Assembly: GCA_963828385.1 (NCBI GenBank)
Contig: CAWHEF010000002.1
Span: forward strand, 434,001-498,000
Length of the DNA stretch: 64,000 nt
Origin: Bog-756 sp963828385
GTDB lineage: Bacteria > Actinomycetota > Acidimicrobiia > Acidimicrobiales > RAAP-2
Direction: 5' to 3'
Shown: positions 63,251 through 64,000 of the stretch, in pieces
Position numbering within the stretch: the stretch's first letter is position 1
How the letters are laid out: each line of letters begins with the position of its first letter
Program-made: the position numbers and the translations under genes
Notes under the pieces: generated by a model
What the model was told of the DNA's origin: nothing
Seen by the model: the letters and a program-made list of their open reading frames with translations, nothing else
Database searches by the model: none

Positions 63251-64000
63251 ATGACGGCAGCCGACTTTCGCAGTCTCGACCTCGGAATGGTCGGTCCGTT
63301 CCTCGACGGTAGCTCCCAGATCGGTTCCTCGGAGGGAACGGTGGACCACATCAACCCGGCCACCGGTTTCGTCAACGGAACGGTGGATATCGGAGGTGTG
63401 GCTGAAATCGACGAGGCGGTGGCTGCTGCGGTCGCCGCCGGCCCGGAATGGCGGTCGCTGACCCTGGAGTCTCGTCGGCGAATCCTTCTCCGCATCGAAC
63501 AACTGGTCGAAGGACACGCCGAGGAGCTGGCTCGACTCACCACTTTGGAGCTTGGCCATCCCACGATCTTCGCCGTGGCGCACCCCATCCTCTGCGCGTC
63601 GTGGTTCGGCTACTACGCCGGCTGGGTGGACAAGATCGAAGGGGCAACGATTCCCCTGACCGGGTTCAATTCGGGGTTCGACTACACCCAGCGCGAACCC
63701 TACGGCGTGATCGGGGTCATCATCACGTGGAACGGGCCGCTCGTCTCCATCGGGATGAAGGTGGCTCCGGCGCTGGCCGCCGGAAATACCGTCGTGTTGA
63801 AAACGCCCGATATGGCACCGTTCGCCTGTCAGCGGTTTGCGGAGCTCGCTCTCGAAGCGGGCTTGCCGCCCGGCGTACTGCAAGTCGTACCCGGAGGCCC
63901 CACCGCCGGTGACCGGTTGGTTCGCCATCCTGCAGTCGGCAAGATCTCGTTCACGGGCGGGCTGGCCACAGCCCGCGTCATCATGGCGGCGGCCAGCGAG
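63251..64000 (+). CDS. Aldehyde dehydrogenase (partial)
   Basis: N-terminal 250 codons of an NAD-dependent aldehyde dehydrogenase running off the right edge in an open frame. Seen are DHINPATGFVNGTVDIG, PYGVIGVIITWNGPLVSIGMKVAPALAAGNTVVLKTPDMAP and GKISFTGGLATARVIMAAASE. The catalytic Glu and Cys lie beyond the edge. It follows the SDR closely; the two could oxidise an alcohol to the acid in two steps. Confidence 0.9.
   Translation, partial: MTAADFRSLDLGMVGPFLDGSSQIGSSEGTVDHINPATGFVNGTVDIGGVAEIDEAVAAAVAAGPEWRSLTLESRRRILLRIEQLVEGHAEELARLTTLELGHPTIFAVAHPILCASWFGYYAGWVDKIEGATIPLTGFNSGFDYTQREPYGVIGVIITWNGPLVSIGMKVAPALAAGNTVVLKTPDMAPFACQRFAELALEAGLPPGVLQVVPGGPTAGDRLVRHPAVGKISFTGGLATARVIMAAASE

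Overview
The window looks like the chromosome of an uncultured, GC-rich actinobacterium. The gene stock (heteromeric acyl-CoA dehydrogenases, LLM flavin oxidoreductases, Ltp/DUF35 pairs, N-acyl-D-amino-acid-deacylase-type amidohydrolases, KstR-like TetR regulators, leaderless promoters) would fit an Acidimicrobiia-type lineage; this is inference, because no rRNA is present. Many genes carry one isolated reading-frame shift that is repaired by removing a single base, so part of the apparent pseudogenisation is probably consensus error, as expected of a draft long-read or metagenomic assembly.

Left part (1-39.7 kb): ABC ATPase and TetR genes, an MFS transporter, a cyclase/aldehyde dehydrogenase/amidohydrolase operon, a secreted penicillin-acylase-type hydrolase, an MscS channel, then a steroid/isoprenoid-type catabolic region. 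This region holds two paired (large plus small) acyl-CoA dehydrogenase operons, an LLM oxidoreductase, an amidohydrolase, SDRs, a FadA6-like thiolase, and a clear echA20-ipdA-ipdB-ipdC-like block for the last rings (C/D) of the steroid nucleus. A 15-bp palindrome CTGA-N7-TCAG recurs at four of these promoters and suggests a shared TetR-type regulon. Among these genes lie a PAS-GGDEF-EAL signalling protein, a beta-ketoacyl synthase, a pntAA-pntAB-pntB transhydrogenase operon and a membrane-anchored GH18 protein.

Middle part (39.8-51.7 kb): a tRNA-Ala(CGC) marks a sharp boundary. After it come a badly decayed IS3-type transposase, a roughly 1.6-kb tract that is very rich in T and G and poor in C and A on the plus strand, an arylsulfatase broken by at least fifteen single-base shifts, a Thr-rich lipoprotein, an IS1380-type transposase fragment, a DUF6788 gene, an RHH-VOC pair, a frameshifted methyltransferase, a 5'-truncated metallo-beta-lactamase-fold gene and a Phd-VapC toxin-antitoxin module. 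This reads as an accessory island or insertion hot spot, but the T/G tract and the indel-dense arylsulfatase could equally be poorly resolved assembly.

Right part (51.8-64 kb): a second acyl-CoA catabolic locus. A methyltransferase, a DUF2889 protein and a TetR face a translationally coupled operon of a PaaK-like ligase, a small PaaK-like partner, an AMP-dependent ligase, an Ltp-type thiolase fold without the nucleophilic Cys, a DUF35 Zn-ribbon protein and an amidohydrolase. It is followed by a D-aminoacylase-type amidohydrolase, an SDR and an aldehyde dehydrogenase cut by the right edge.
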